A DNA stretch of 64,000 bases, taken from Streptococcus minor DSM 17118 (GTDB lineage Bacteria; Bacillota; Bacilli; Lactobacillales; Streptococcaceae). A program made the position numbers and the translations under genes. This document shows positions 52,163 to 62,224 of this stretch, piece after piece (positions within the stretch are counted from its first letter, which is position 1; every line of letters begins with the position of its first letter). Under the pieces are notes generated by a model that had not been told where the DNA came from, searched no databases, and saw nothing but the letters and a program-made list of their open reading frames with translations. The stretch spans positions 186,001 through 250,000 of the forward strand of contig NZ_AQYB01000033.1 in the NCBI RefSeq assembly GCF_000377005.1, in the 5' to 3' direction.

Positions 52163-52951
52163 TTAAGGAATATACACAATAGCATCCTTTGTGTGAGAAA
52201 TGATTACTCCATTACGATAGACACGGAAAAGGAAACCATTCTCTCCTTGAAGGAGTTCAAATGGGATGCTTTCTGTTCTATTGTAGTTGCTTTCGATAAT
52301 GGTCCAGTTAAGTGGACCTAAGATAGTATTGGCATAATTGATTGTATCTGGACCACTTTCTAAGCGGACCCCTGTATCATTAGTGGTTAGAGGGTTGCTT
52401 TCGATGTTTGTTTGTGGTGGAACGCGGTAAAAAACGTCTGAATTGTTTATGTTTTTAAAGGAAGTATGAGCACCATACATACGATCGCGGTTGATATCCG
52501 ACTCATCTTTTTCCTCATAATAGCTTCTTGGAATTGGAACTCCAGCTGGAATCATTAACAAACCTACACCATAACCCCCACTATTTTTAATTCCAGTTTC
52601 TAATATTCCATCCACAATTTTAGAACTTTGTGAAATGGTGCTATCTCCAACTAGGCCAACGGAGTTGAAGACAAAAGTTCCTTCTCCATCCTCTCTAACC
52701 CACTTGCCAATCACACTGGAATAATCCCCTTGTGAGATAGCTTGGATATCCATTGAAAGATAGCGAAATGAGAATGGATTTTCACTGGTCGAAGGAATTT
52801 CTGTTGTCGCTAGAGAGGAACTATCTGTTGTGACAGCTTGGGTTGTATCGTTTGTTCTGCTGCTACTTGGGGGTGTTGCTGATTTTTGACCACATGCGCC
52901 TAGAGCTGTTGTTAAAATCACTGTAACTGCTATCGCTCTTATCTTATTCAT
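52163..52951 (-). CDS. putative surface lipoprotein (DUF6287-like region)
   Basis: A 262-aa exported lipoprotein. It has a signal peptide (MNKIRAIAVTVILTTALGACG) with lipobox LGAC, cysteine at about 20, followed by a Ser/Thr-rich linker (about 22-57). The segment MDIQAISQGDYSSVIGKW recalls the DUF6287 repeat of streptococcal lipoproteins. The remainder (YGAHTSFKNINNSDVFYRVP...) has no recognised fold. It is probably anchored outside the membrane. It is 13 nt downstream of the short-chain dehydrogenase gene. Confidence 0.75.
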   Translation of the reverse strand: MNKIRAIAVTVILTTALGACGQKSATPPSSSRTNDTTQAVTTDSSSLATTEIPSTSENPFSFRYLSMDIQAISQGDYSSVIGKWVREDGEGTFVFNSVGLVGDSTISQSSKIVDGILETGIKNSGGYGVGLLMIPAGVPIPRSYYEEKDESDINRDRMYGAHTSFKNINNSDVFYRVPPQTNIESNPLTTNDTGVRLESGPDTINYANTILGPLNWTIIESNYNRTESIPFELLQGENGFLFRVYRNGVIISHTKDAIVYIP

Positions 52952-52964
52952 AATTCATTTCCTC

Positions 52965-53726
52965 CTAACTTTCTCTGTGGATAGTAAATCCTGTAGCCTG
53001 TTTGGTAGCCATAATGGTGATGTCTGAAACTTGGACATGCTGGGGTTGGTTCGCGATATAAAGCGTGATATCTGCAATATCAGTAGCTTGAAGTGCTTGA
53101 ATCCCTTGGTAAACCTCTGAGGCACGTTGTTTATCGCCTTTGAAGCGTACTTCGCTGAAATTTGTCTCAACCAGGCCTGGTTGAACAGTCGTTACCTTGA
53201 TGTTTTTATCAACAGTATCAATCCGCATACCATCACTGAGAACCTTGACAGCTGCTTTGGTAGCCGAATAAACTGCTGCTCCAGCATAGGCATAGATTCC
53301 AGCAGTGGAGCCAATATTGATGATGTGACCTGAATTTCTTTCTACCATTTGTGGTAATATTTGGCGAGTGACTAGAAGTAAGCCTTTGACATTGGTATCT
53401 AGCATCGTTAACATGTCTTCCACTGCATAATCTTGAAATTTTTCTAAACCAAGAGCCAGACCAGCATTATTAATTAGAATATCAACTACTTCCACTTCTG
53501 CGAGGATTTTTTGACAAATGTCTGAAACCATATCAACCTTAGTCACATCCAATTGGTAGGTCCAAACGGTCGCTTGATAGAGTGTTTCTAACTCTGCTTG
53601 AACAGCTTCTAGACGTTCTTTTCTACGACCGATTAGTATCAGGTTATCTCCATTTTGGGCAAAAGCATGGGCGATGGCTTCTCCAATCCCACTAGTGGCT
53701 CCTGTAATAAAAACATTTCTAGCCAT
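52965..53726 (-). CDS. short-chain dehydrogenase/reductase (YdfG-like)
   Basis: A 253-aa classical SDR. The NADP-binding FITGATSGIGEAIAHAF is followed by RRKERLEAV (basic residues favour NADP). The structural NNAGLAL and the catalytic Ser-Tyr-Lys (IGSTAGIYAYAGAAVYSATKAAV) are present. VQPGLVETNFSEVRFKGD resembles serine/3-hydroxy-acid dehydrogenases of the YdfG type. I prefer the ATG at 53726, 9 nt after AAAGGCGG; an ATG at 53732 is the alternative. It is 81 nt downstream of the PvaA-like gene. Confidence 0.87.
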   Translation of the reverse strand: MARNVFITGATSGIGEAIAHAFAQNGDNLILIGRRKERLEAVQAELETLYQATVWTYQLDVTKVDMVSDICQKILAEVEVVDILINNAGLALGLEKFQDYAVEDMLTMLDTNVKGLLLVTRQILPQMVERNSGHIINIGSTAGIYAYAGAAVYSATKAAVKVLSDGMRIDTVDKNIKVTTVQPGLVETNFSEVRFKGDKQRASEVYQGIQALQATDIADITLYIANQPQHVQVSDITIMATKQATGFTIHRES

Positions 53727-53807
53727 TTTCATATTCCGCCTTTCTTTACTCTTATTATACCACGTTTCCAAGGAATAGAAAAAACGAATCGTGATGGAAG
53801 ATTCGTT

Positions 53808-54407
53808 TTAGAGTAAATTCATGATTTTCATCAGATAGAGATTGAAACTCACTTGACGTGAGTAGTAAATATTACCACCATTGACGTAGAGTTTTCCACC
53901 ATGAATCAACGAAATTGGATGAAAATAATTGTAGGTTTCACCTGTGGTATTCCCTAGACTTGGAGCTACCACTTCTCTTGAGTATTTTTGGGACAACTCA
54001 ATGGTATTTTTCCCACCGTTTTCAGAAATGTAGGTAATATAAGCAGGACCATAATTGTAGGCCTGAACGGCTGTCCACACATCTACCTTAGCTTCTTTTG
54101 CTGCTGCAATGTTTTGGCTAAGGTATTCCACACCCTGACGAATGCTTTCCTTGCTATCATTGATAGTATTTGCATAGCCTGTAACAGACTCGCTGGACTG
54201 CATAACATCAGTAGATTTTCCCTTCGTCTCTGTGTAAATCATAGCCAGAACAAGCTCCTCGTTGGCTTCTGTGTCATTTTCAGCAAGAACTTCTTGTACC
54301 ATGGGTTGATAGGTCATGACCTGCTTGACATTTTTCCAAATTTGATAAGTCTGATAGGCTAGGAAAACAAGGACGAGAAAAAGAATCGTTCTTGTTAATT
54401 TTTTCAT
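53808..54407 (-). CDS. lysozyme-like membrane-anchored protein (PvaA-like)
   Basis: A 199-aa protein with an N-terminal signal anchor (about 6-24). An extracellular lysozyme-like domain follows, resembling pneumococcal vaccine antigen [21 protein letters not shown] carries the likely catalytic glutamate, and [11 protein letters not shown] corresponds to the AYN.GP motif of lytic transglycosylase folds. It likely cuts or binds peptidoglycan at the cell surface. It starts 1 nt after the nucleoid protein stop, so it is coupled to glyA and that gene. Confidence 0.85.
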   Translation of the reverse strand: MKKLTRTILFLVLVFLAYQTYQIWKNVKQVMTYQPMVQEVLAENDTEANEELVLAMIYTETKGKSTDVMQSSESVTGYANTINDSKESIRQGVEYLSQNIAAAKEAKVDVWTAVQAYNYGPAYITYISENGGKNTIELSQKYSREVVAPSLGNTTGETYNYFHPISLIHGGKLYVNGGNIYYSRQVSFNLYLMKIMNLL

Positions 54408-54408
54408 A

Positions 54409-55383
54409 CTATTGATTTTTTATATCCTCGATATTTTTAATGAGAATGGAGTAGGTACCATTGTCGTTTTGGATGAATTCAACAGACTCAGCATCCTGAT
54501 AAACATTATTTGGAACGATAAGTTCAATACCATTAGAGAGGGAAAGTTTCTGATTTTCAAACTTCTTGAGCTGGCGGCTTGTGTCGATTTCATCAAAGGC
54601 AATCTTCTCTGGGACAATCTGTTTTAACTCATCTACAAAGCTGAGGCGGGCTGTCAGGTTTTGATCAAAAAGATCATTGGCCAGCTTCTCAGGAGATAAC
54701 TCTCCATCTTCTTCCAGATGATAGAAGATGGCAGATTTTACCTTGGATTGAAATTGGAAATCTCCCTGTTGGAAATTATCCGCAATCTTCTGGGCTGTTT
54801 TTTCTACTGCTTGGATAGATTTTTTAGCAGAAATAGTCGGTTTTTCTTGGAGCAAATGCTCTGAAAAATAGTTGAGGAAGGCACCGTTATACTTGATACG
54901 CTTCTCAATTAGGTGATACTTACCTGACTGTAAGTTGATAATGATCGCTTCATCAGGTGCTGAACCAGCACTAGGAAGATTGTTTTGGGTGAGCATAAGA
55001 GGGCTTTCGCTATTATCCGCTATGTGAACTAGACTTTCACGCAATGCAATACGTAAAAAAGCAAAATGCTCCAGTCCATTCTTTTCATAGGACACGAATA
55101 GTAGGTCATTGGTCTTCTGATTTTCAGAGAGGACAAATTCCTCCTTCCAAAGTTGGGCGATTTGGACAGAACCCTCTAGCAAATCACCTTTGGCATGCTC
55201 AAAGAAGGGGCTATTATTGGCTAGAAAGCCAGTCTTAGCTTCATCAGAATAGACTCGTTCAATTTTCTTACGAAGGTATTCTTCGATTTTTGGAGTGATA
55301 GCCAAGAGCTGGTTCGAAAGAACCAGCTCAGTATCATCTGGGGTAAATTGATGTAAAACAGCTTGTTTAATATAAATATCCAT
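54409..55383 (-). CDS. nucleoid-associated protein (NdpA/YejK-like)
   Basis: A 324-aa protein of the 37-kDa nucleoid-associated family (YejK/NdpA). It begins [17 protein letters not shown] and has [16 protein letters not shown] and [30 protein letters not shown]. No enzymatic motif is seen. The precise role in Gram-positives is unknown. Its ATG shares one base with the glyA stop (TAATG), so it is translationally coupled; glyA, this gene and pvaA-like form one cluster. Confidence 0.85.
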   Translation of the reverse strand: MDIYIKQAVLHQFTPDDTELVLSNQLLAITPKIEEYLRKKIERVYSDEAKTGFLANNSPFFEHAKGDLLEGSVQIAQLWKEEFVLSENQKTNDLLFVSYEKNGLEHFAFLRIALRESLVHIADNSESPLMLTQNNLPSAGSAPDEAIIINLQSGKYHLIEKRIKYNGAFLNYFSEHLLQEKPTISAKKSIQAVEKTAQKIADNFQQGDFQFQSKVKSAIFYHLEEDGELSPEKLANDLFDQNLTARLSFVDELKQIVPEKIAFDEIDTSRQLKKFENQKLSLSNGIELIVPNNVYQDAESVEFIQNDNGTYSILIKNIEDIKNQ

Positions 55384-56642
55384 TATAAATTTTCGTAAAG
55401 TGGGAAGCGGTCAGTTAGAGCGCGCACTTCTTTGCGCACTTCTTCTAGGACTGCTTCATTTTCAGCATTTCTAAGGGCTTTAATAATTAAGTGAGCAACT
55501 TGGCGACATTCTTCTTCTTTGAAGCCACGTGCAGTAACAGCAGCTGTACCCAAGCGGATACCTGATGTCTTGAAAGGTGATAAGGTTTCAAAAGGAATCG
55601 AGTTTTTGTTGAGGGTGATATTTACTTCATCCAATAGATTTTGCGCAACTTTTCCATTTTCGACAACCTTGGTTACATCAACCAAGAAGAGGTGATTGTC
55701 TGTTCCACCTGAAATAACACGGAAATTGTCATCTTTCTGGAAGACAGAAGCCATGGCTTGACAGTTTTTGATGATTTGAGTTGCGTACTCTTTGAATGCT
55801 GGGTCTAAGTTTTCTTTAAAAGCAACAGCCTTGGCAGCAATAACATGTTCCAATGGGCCACCCTGCAGACCTGGGAAGACTGCTGAGTTGATTTTCTTAG
55901 CTAAATCTTCATCATTGGTCAAAATCAAACCACCACGTGGACCACGTAGGGTCTTATGGGTAGTTGTAGTTACAATGTGGGCATATGGTATTGGGCTTGG
56001 ATGGAGGCCAGCGGCGACTAGACCAGCTATATGAGCCATATCTACCATAAGATAAGCACCCACTTCATCTGCGATAGCACGGAATTTTTCAAAATCAATG
56101 ATACGTGAGTATGCTGAAGCACCGGCCACAATCAATTTAGGAGAGACTTCCTTAGCTAATGCTAAGATAGCGTCATAATCCAGTTGTTCTGTTTCTTTGT
56201 CTACACCATAGGCTACAAAATGATAAGATTTCCCAGAGAAGTTGACTGGTGCTCCGTGTGTCAAGTGACCACCTGCTGATAAGTCCATACCAAGAACAGT
56301 ATCTCCTGGCTGAATCAGAGTCATATAGGCGGCAGCATTGGCTTGGCTTCCAGAATGGGGTTGAACATTGGCAAAAGTAGCACCGAAGATTTCCTTGGCA
56401 CGCTCGATGGCTAGATTTTCAATAATATCTACCACTTCTGTCCCACCGTAATAGCGTTTACTTGGATAGCCTTCAGCATATTTATTGGTTAAAATGGAAC
56501 CTTGTGCAGCCATGACAGCTTTTGAAACAACATTCTCAGAAGCTATTAATTCAATATTGTGTTGCTGGCGCTCCTCTTCTGCCTTGATAGCATCCCAAAG
56601 TTCCACATCATATGCTTGATAGTTGTCCAAATCGAAAATCAT
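55383..56642 (-). CDS. glyA: serine hydroxymethyltransferase
   Basis: GlyA (419 aa) interconverts serine and glycine with tetrahydrofolate, the main one-carbon source (feeding thyA and purines). It shows the PLP sites [10 protein letters not shown] and [13 protein letters not shown], and the Schiff-base lysine in [15 protein letters not shown] near residue 231. The C-terminal [16 protein letters not shown] is typical. Full length. It has a good ribosome site (AGGAGAAAAAA) and lies 52 nt downstream of the TsaC-like gene. Confidence 0.97.
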   Translation of the reverse strand: MIFDLDNYQAYDVELWDAIKAEEERQQHNIELIASENVVSKAVMAAQGSILTNKYAEGYPSKRYYGGTEVVDIIENLAIERAKEIFGATFANVQPHSGSQANAAAYMTLIQPGDTVLGMDLSAGGHLTHGAPVNFSGKSYHFVAYGVDKETEQLDYDAILALAKEVSPKLIVAGASAYSRIIDFEKFRAIADEVGAYLMVDMAHIAGLVAAGLHPSPIPYAHIVTTTTHKTLRGPRGGLILTNDEDLAKKINSAVFPGLQGGPLEHVIAAKAVAFKENLDPAFKEYATQIIKNCQAMASVFQKDDNFRVISGGTDNHLFLVDVTKVVENGKVAQNLLDEVNITLNKNSIPFETLSPFKTSGIRLGTAAVTARGFKEEECRQVAHLIIKALRNAENEAVLEEVRKEVRALTDRFPLYENL

Positions 56643-56694
56643 TTTTTTCTCCTGTTTCCAATAAATAGCGGGTCATAAAAGACCAAGTGAGGGG

Positions 56695-57285
56695 TTAAAA
56701 CTTTAATTCAGGGATAGACTGCAAAAGTTCTTCTTTTGTAATAGCACCCTGCCTTAAGATACGAGCTGTTGAATCCGATAAATCTAAGATAGTAGAATCC
56801 TGACCAGTTAGGGCAGCATCATCTTTGATTCCTACAAGGTCTTTGTCGAATTGGGTCCGAATTTCATCAAAAAACTGACCGCTAGCCTGCCCAGAAATAT
56901 TGGCAGAAGGTCCGATTAGAACACCACACCGTCTAATCACTTCAAGAGTAGGCTGATAGGCTGGTACTCGAAAGCCAACTGTACCCATGCCGGAATTGAT
57001 CCATGCTGGCACCTTTTCGTTGGCCTTTAGAATGATAGTTAAGGGACCTGGTAAAAAGGCTTCATATAACTTTTTCAGAAAGATAGGCTGGTCTTCTGAA
57101 TAGTCATAAATAGTCTGTAAATTTGCTACATTGAGATTCATAGCCTTATCACACGGGCGCTTTTTCAAGCTATAGACGTGATTGACCGCTGCCTCGTCAA
57201 ATGCTTTTGCAAAGAGACCATAGACTGTTTCTGTCGGTAGGATAACAGCTTCCCCATTTTGAAGATTTTCTAGGATCTTATCCAT
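56695..57285 (-). CDS. threonylcarbamoyl-AMP synthase, YrdC-domain only (TsaC/Sua5-like)
   Basis: A 196-aa YrdC-fold enzyme that makes threonylcarbamoyl-AMP for t6A37 of tRNA. It has AVILPTETVYGLFAKAFD at the N-terminus, KRPCDKAMNLNVA, PGPLTIILKA and IGPSANISGQASG. It lacks the C-terminal Sua5 domain, so it is TsaC-like. The frame opens further upstream (57405), but homologues start at MDKILENLQNGE (57285). It overlaps prmC by 8 nt and belongs to the prfA-prmC cluster. Confidence 0.9.
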   Translation of the reverse strand: MDKILENLQNGEAVILPTETVYGLFAKAFDEAAVNHVYSLKKRPCDKAMNLNVANLQTIYDYSEDQPIFLKKLYEAFLPGPLTIILKANEKVPAWINSGMGTVGFRVPAYQPTLEVIRRCGVLIGPSANISGQASGQFFDEIRTQFDKDLVGIKDDAALTGQDSTILDLSDSTARILRQGAITKEELLQSIPELKF

Positions 57286-58108
57286 TGTCAACGACCACCT
57301 TTCGATCTTTTCCAAAGTTGTCCTTGAGGATACGAATCCGTTTTTTGGGGAAATACTTTGTAAGAACTTGCTGTATGATAGGACCTTGCTTGTAACCAAT
57401 CTCAAAGTAAAGTTTGCCTTGTTCTGTCAGGTATTCACTAGCGCCTTCAATAATTTTTCGATAAATGGCAAAGCCATCTTCTTCTGCAAACAGAGCCAAA
57501 TGCGGTTCTGAATTGATGACATTGATGCCAACCTCACTCCGATCTTCTTTCGAGATATAAGGCGGATTCGAAACAATAATATCATACTTCCCTGAAACTT
57601 GTCTAAAAACATCTGCTTGAACAAACTGAACGTTCGTTTTATGGCGATGGGCATTTTCAAAGGCTACCGTCAAAGAATCTGGTGAGATATCACTAGCTAC
57701 TACTGTCCAGTCAGGCCGAGCATGTTTGAGACTAATGGCAATAGCCCCACTACCCGTTCCAATATCTAGTACAGATAGCTTTGTGTGCAGGTTTTCTTCT
57801 AGTATTAGATCCACTAGTTCTTCTGTTTCAGGTCTTGGTATCAATACTCGCTCATCTACCTTGAATGTTAAACCATGAAAATCAGCTTCTCCTATGATGT
57901 ATTGTGCTGGAATATGCTGAGATAACTGTTTAAAAATTTCTGCTAGTAAAATTTTGTCCCCTTCTGAGACCTCCTGTCGCAAGGATAGAAAAAAGTCTGT
58001 CGAACTCATATTTTTTAGAGAACGAAAGGTAAATGCTAGGCTCTCAGCTTCTTCTCCGATAGCTTCTAACTGTGCTTCGTAATGAGAAAAGATTTGTGCG
58101 TAATTCAT
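57278..58108 (-). CDS. prmC: peptide chain release factor N5-glutamine methyltransferase
   Basis: PrmC (276 aa) methylates the GGQ glutamine of release factors. The N-terminal helical domain (about 1-80) is followed by the SAM-binding motif VLDIGTGSGAIAISL and the catalytic IIVSNPPYISKED (NPPY). Its substrate RF1 is encoded directly upstream and the two share one base, a common arrangement. Confidence 0.95.
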   Translation of the reverse strand: MNYAQIFSHYEAQLEAIGEEAESLAFTFRSLKNMSSTDFFLSLRQEVSEGDKILLAEIFKQLSQHIPAQYIIGEADFHGLTFKVDERVLIPRPETEELVDLILEENLHTKLSVLDIGTGSGAIAISLKHARPDWTVVASDISPDSLTVAFENAHRHKTNVQFVQADVFRQVSGKYDIIVSNPPYISKEDRSEVGINVINSEPHLALFAEEDGFAIYRKIIEGASEYLTEQGKLYFEIGYKQGPIIQQVLTKYFPKKRIRILKDNFGKDRKVVVDNG

Positions 58109-59187
58109 TATTTGTTCAAATCTTCTAGTTTTTGGGTTTGGTCATAAAGAACCAGAGCATCCACTACTTCGTCTAACTTCCCAGATAAAATAGTGTCTAA
58201 TTTTTGCAAGGTTAAGCCGATACGGTGGTCCGTCACACGGTTTTGAGGGAAGTTATAGGTACGAATCCTCTCAGATCGGTCTCCTGTACCCACAGTTGAT
58301 TTCCGCTCAGCATCCTGCTCGTCTTGAGCGATTTGTGCAAAATGATCTGCTACGCGAGCACGAATGATTTTCATCGCCTTCTCACGGTTTTTCTGTTGTG
58401 TCCGCTCTTCTTGCATTTCGACTTTAATGTTGGTTGGGAGATGGACAATACGGACAGCAGTTGCCACCTTATTGACGTTCTGACCACCAGCACCGGATGC
58501 GTGGTAAATGTCTACACGCAAGTCTTTTGGATCAATATCATATTCGACTTCTTCTACTTCTGGCATAACTAGAACGGTTGCAGTTGAGGTATGCACACGA
58601 CCCTGACTCTCAGTCACAGGGACACGCTGTACGCGGTGAGCACCGGACTCGTATTTGAGTTTGGAATAAACTGATTGTCCAGAAACCATAGCAACCACTT
58701 CTTTGATTCCTCCAACACCGTTGTAAGAAGCTTCCATGACTTCAAAACGCCAACCCTGGCCTTCAGCAAACTTCTGGTACATAGTCAAGAGGTCGCCCGC
58801 AAAAAGGGCTGCCTCGTCACCGCCTGCTGCTCCACGGATTTCTAAGATGATGTTTTTGTCATCGTTGGGATCTTTTGGTAGAAGCAAGATTTTGAGTTTT
58901 TCTTCGTAAGACTCCTTGGCTGCCTTAGATTCTTTTAGCTCTTCCTTGGCCATTTCTTCTAAGTCAGCATCACCTGCCGCATCCTTAATCATCTCTTCAG
59001 CATCAGCAATGTTTTGGATAACTTGCTTGTATTCGCGGTAGGCTGTCACTGTATCGCGGGTAGCCGCCTCTTCTTTTGACAGCTCCATAAAGCGTTTGGT
59101 GTCTGAAACGACAGCTGGGTCCGATAAGAGCTCTCCCAACTCCTCATAGCGGTCTTCTACCGCCTGTAATTGATCATAAATATTCAT
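58108..59187 (-). CDS. prfA: peptide chain release factor 1
   Basis: RF1 (359 aa) reads UAA and UAG. The codon-recognition PxT motif is VPVTESQGR near 185-193 and the catalytic GGQ is in [13 protein letters not shown] near 231. An N-terminal helical domain and a C-terminal coiled region complete it. No Shine-Dalgarno sequence is obvious in front of the ATG, and 185 nt with a terminator separate it from tdk. Confidence 0.97.
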   Translation of the reverse strand: MNIYDQLQAVEDRYEELGELLSDPAVVSDTKRFMELSKEEAATRDTVTAYREYKQVIQNIADAEEMIKDAAGDADLEEMAKEELKESKAAKESYEEKLKILLLPKDPNDDKNIILEIRGAAGGDEAALFAGDLLTMYQKFAEGQGWRFEVMEASYNGVGGIKEVVAMVSGQSVYSKLKYESGAHRVQRVPVTESQGRVHTSTATVLVMPEVEEVEYDIDPKDLRVDIYHASGAGGQNVNKVATAVRIVHLPTNIKVEMQEERTQQKNREKAMKIIRARVADHFAQIAQDEQDAERKSTVGTGDRSERIRTYNFPQNRVTDHRIGLTLQKLDTILSGKLDEVVDALVLYDQTQKLEDLNK

Positions 59188-59333
59188 AATTAAGATATTA
59201 ATGCCGTTAAGGGACTCAAAGGAAAATAGGAATTCTGACGCAAAAACGTTCGTTTCTAGAAAGAATTATCTTTTTCCACGGAGTCGTAGGCATATTCAGT
59301 TCCTTTCTAATATATCAATGCCTTCAACCGACT

Positions 59334-59366
59334 AAAATCGAACCTGTCACAAAGTTCGACTTTTTT
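59334..59366 (-). terminator. tdk terminator
   Basis: Minus strand GTCGAAC-TTTGTGACAG-GTTCGAT stem followed by TTT; A-rich upstream arm pairs with the T-run. Confidence 0.7.
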
Positions 59367-59372
59367 AGAGTT

Positions 59373-59942
59373 TTAAATCTCAGGATTAAAATAATGTTTT
59401 CGGCAAACTGGAATATAGGTTTCGTTGCCACCGATTTGAATTTGCTCACCTTCATAGGTAGGTTTGCCATCTTGGGTACGCAAGACCATGGTAGCTTTTT
59501 TAGAGCAATACTGGCAAATGGTTTTGATTTCATCAATTTTATCTGCCAAAAGCAGCAGGTGTTTGGAGCCTTCAAAAAGCTCATTGCGGAAATCATTTTT
59601 GAGTCCAAAAGCCATGACAGGTACGCCTAACTCATCCACTACTCGCGCCAAATCATAGACATGGTGGCGACGCAGAAATTGAGCTTCATCAATCAGGACA
59701 CAATAGGGTTTTGGGGACATGTCTTTAATAAAGCCATAAACATCCATCTCATCATCAATGGCGACTGCTTCTCGCTTCATACCGATTCGACTGGATACTT
59801 TTCCAAAACCATCTCGAGTATCAAGGGCACTGGTCATGATAACAACAGGTTTGCCCTGCTCTTCGTAGTTGTGAGCCACTTTCAAAATTTCGATGGTCTT
59901 GCCCGAATTCATAGTGCCATATTTATAGTATAATTGAGCCAC
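59373..59942 (-). CDS. tdk: thymidine kinase
   Basis: A 189-aa type II (TK1-like) thymidine kinase of the salvage pathway. P-loop [11 protein letters not shown], Walker [11 protein letters not shown], lasso-domain [14 protein letters not shown] with the zinc cysteines (CQYC and VCRKH). It starts at GTG 59942; the ATG a little upstream is out of frame. An extended -10 (TGGTAGAAT) lies in front. Salvage complements thyA, also present in the window. Confidence 0.94.
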   Translation of the reverse strand: MAQLYYKYGTMNSGKTIEILKVAHNYEEQGKPVVIMTSALDTRDGFGKVSSRIGMKREAVAIDDEMDVYGFIKDMSPKPYCVLIDEAQFLRRHHVYDLARVVDELGVPVMAFGLKNDFRNELFEGSKHLLLLADKIDEIKTICQYCSKKATMVLRTQDGKPTYEGEQIQIGGNETYIPVCRKHYFNPEI

Positions 59943-60159
59943 TTTCTTTTATCCATTCTAATTTTTTCACTCCTTCTATTCTACCATAAAAAGTGACGAT
60001 AGGATATCTCAAGAGATGTTTATTTTACAGAAAAGAGGGGGCTCCGAAGACTATTTCTATAAATACCAATACTGTAGAGTAGGCACCAATGACAAGAAGT
60101 GATGATCGTATCCTTTCTATGAATTACAAAGATGTAGTCTATTAAAATTTTCTTATCTA

Positions 60160-60168
60160 TGCTATACT
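60160..60168 (+). promoter_or_regulatory. promoter of the tautomerase gene, extended -10
   Basis: TGCTATACT 28 nt before the ATG. Confidence 0.6.
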
Positions 60169-60195
60169 GTAGAAAATATAAAAAGGAGAAAATTG

Positions 60196-60381
60196 ATGCC
60201 ATTTGTAACAATTGAGTTGTTTGAAGGACGAACTGATGATCAAAAAACTGAGTTAGCTCGTGAAGTAACGGAGGTAGTTTCTCGTGTTGCCAAAGCGCCT
60301 AAAGAAGCTATTCACGTTTTTATCCATGATTTGCCAGAAGGAACTTACTTCCCTGCTGGTGAAGAGAAGAAGAAAAACTAA
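60196..60381 (+). CDS. 4-oxalocrotonate tautomerase family protein
   Basis: A 61-aa tautomerase superfamily protein. After Met removal Pro1 is the catalytic base (PFVTIELFEGRTDDQK); the C-terminal beta-hairpin is DLPEGTYFPAGEE. Streptococci do not degrade catechol, so the physiological substrate is unknown. The TTG at 60193 is rejected because the ATG at 60196 gives the required MP start and is 7 nt from AAAGGAG. It is a plus-strand gene between minus-strand neighbours. Confidence 0.9.
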   Translation: MPFVTIELFEGRTDDQKTELAREVTEVVSRVAKAPKEAIHVFIHDLPEGTYFPAGEEKKKN

Positions 60382-60385
60382 GACC

Positions 60386-60428
60386 AAAAAGAGGTAGGGA
60401 CAAACAATTTGTCCCTACCTCTTTTTTT
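60386..60428. terminator. strong bidirectional terminator
   Basis: A perfect 19-bp stem (AAAAAGAGGTAGGGACAAA and its complement) with a CAA loop. A/T tracts on both sides serve the convergent tautomerase and ABC genes. Confidence 0.95.
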
Positions 60429-60442
60429 AAAAACTTGTTTTT

Positions 60443-62224
60443 CTATCCAGCTTCTTCTTGGTTGAATTGGCTCATATAGAGATCGTAATAAAAACCTTTA
60501 TCAGCTAAGAGACTGGTATGATTACCCTGCTCGATAATCTGGCCTTCTTTTAGAACCAAAATCTTATCGGCCTCTTGGATGGTGGACAAGCGATGGGCGA
60601 TGACAAAGCTTGTTCTACCTTGCATGAGACGTTTCATAGCCTTTTGAATCAAGAGTTCCAGACGAGTATCAACCGAGGAAGTCGCTTCATCCAAAATCAA
60701 TATTTTAGGATCTGCCAAAAGTGCTCTAGCAATGGTTAAGAGTTGTTTTTGACCAAGGGAGATGTTGCTAGATTCCTGATTCATCTCCATATTGTAACCT
60801 CCTGGCAAAGTACGGATAAAGTGATCAACATTGGCAGACTTTGCTGCCTCAATGATGTCTTCATCTGTGGCTTCTAGATTGCCAAAACGTAAGTTTTCCT
60901 TGATGGTACCCTCATAGAGCCATGCATCCTGTAAAACCATACCAAACTGTCTGCGGTATTCTTGACGAGATAAGTTGCGAATGTCGTGGCCATCCACTGT
61001 AATAGAGCCTTGGTTCACATCATAAAAACGCATGAGAAGGTTGATTAAAGTAGTCTTACCTGCTCCTGTCGGTCCAACAATAGCTACCATTTCTCCAGGT
61101 TGTACTTCCAAATTAAAATCGCGAATCAGAGGTTTATTTTCAGTATATTGAAAATGGACGTGGTTGAAACTGACTTGACCAGTCAGATCTCCAGAGAGTT
61201 TTTCTGTCACTTCTGCGATTTCATCGTCTTCATCTAAAACTTCAAAAATCCGCTCGAGAGAAGATTTCGCACTTTGGAGAATTCCAGCTAGCTGACTTAA
61301 CACTTGAATAGGCTGACCAATTTGAAAAACATATTGTACAAAAGCCTGAATGTTGCCGATAGTCATCTTACCAGCTAGAACTTGTAAACCACCCAAAAGT
61401 GCTACAACCAAGTAGGTCATGTCCGAAATTCCATGCAGGATAGGCATCATGATTCCAGACATAAAGCTAGCCTTAAAACCTACATCCTGCAATTCATCCG
61501 TAATTTTTGAAAACTCGTGAGCTGATGCTTCCTCACGACCGTATAGCTTGAGGATGTTGAAACCGGTCAGATTTTCCTGAACGAAGCCATTCATATCACC
61601 TAAAACCTTGGCTTGGCGCTTGAAATAAGGCTGAGATTTTTTGAGAATAGCCTGAGCTGCAGCATAAGTGATGGGAATACTGATGATGACGACCATCGCC
61701 AATTGCACATTGAGATAGAGTACCATGATGATGACCAAGGTAAGACTGATAATAGCATTGACAATTTGCAAAAATGACTGTTGAAGAGCATTTGAAACTG
61801 TCTCCACATCGCTAGTAAACCGTCCTAGCATATCACCAAATTGGTGCTGATCAAAATAAGAGACGGGAATTTTATTAATTTTCTCACTCAAGTCATTCCG
61901 CAAATCCCGAATAACATGTTGTACTGTTCGCGTGATGTAGAAGTTAGAACCATAAGAGCCAATTTCATAAAAGAGTGCTCGAATGGCATAAGCCACCAAC
62001 ACCCAGAATACATATGTATAGTTGATACCTGCACCTGGAACTTGTCGAACCATATCGAGTAAATTTTGTGTCAGTTCTGTGATGACTAGTCCTAAAACAA
62101 AAGGCTCTAAGACATTGGCTACTGCTGCTAAAATCTTTAAAAAGATAGCTAGAAAAAGAGTAAATTGATAGTGTTTTAAATAATCCCACAGTCGAATAAA
62201 TACTGATTTTTCTCTCATCTTCAT
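60443..62224 (-). CDS. ABC exporter half-transporter B (multidrug type)
   Basis: A 593-aa ABC exporter subunit with six membrane helices (about 1-320) then an ATPase domain. The latter has Walker A GPTGAGKTTL, signature SLGQKQLLTIAR (a non-canonical ISLGQ in place of LSGGQ) and Walker B ILILDEATSSVD. The degenerate signature points to an asymmetric heterodimer with the preceding gene. Its ATG overlaps the stop of that gene (TAATG). Likely exports drugs or peptides; the substrate is not known. Confidence 0.88.
   Translation of the reverse strand: MKMREKSVFIRLWDYLKHYQFTLFLAIFLKILAAVANVLEPFVLGLVITELTQNLLDMVRQVPGAGINYTYVFWVLVAYAIRALFYEIGSYGSNFYITRTVQHVIRDLRNDLSEKINKIPVSYFDQHQFGDMLGRFTSDVETVSNALQQSFLQIVNAIISLTLVIIMVLYLNVQLAMVVIISIPITYAAAQAILKKSQPYFKRQAKVLGDMNGFVQENLTGFNILKLYGREEASAHEFSKITDELQDVGFKASFMSGIMMPILHGISDMTYLVVALLGGLQVLAGKMTIGNIQAFVQYVFQIGQPIQVLSQLAGILQSAKSSLERIFEVLDEDDEIAEVTEKLSGDLTGQVSFNHVHFQYTENKPLIRDFNLEVQPGEMVAIVGPTGAGKTTLINLLMRFYDVNQGSITVDGHDIRNLSRQEYRRQFGMVLQDAWLYEGTIKENLRFGNLEATDEDIIEAAKSANVDHFIRTLPGGYNMEMNQESSNISLGQKQLLTIARALLADPKILILDEATSSVDTRLELLIQKAMKRLMQGRTSFVIAHRLSTIQEADKILVLKEGQIIEQGNHTSLLADKGFYYDLYMSQFNQEEAG

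Noticed and set aside
56695-57405. Long 236-aa version of the YrdC-domain protein starting inside prmC
   Set aside because: The extra 40 residues are read from prmC coding sequence in another frame; homologues begin at 57285.
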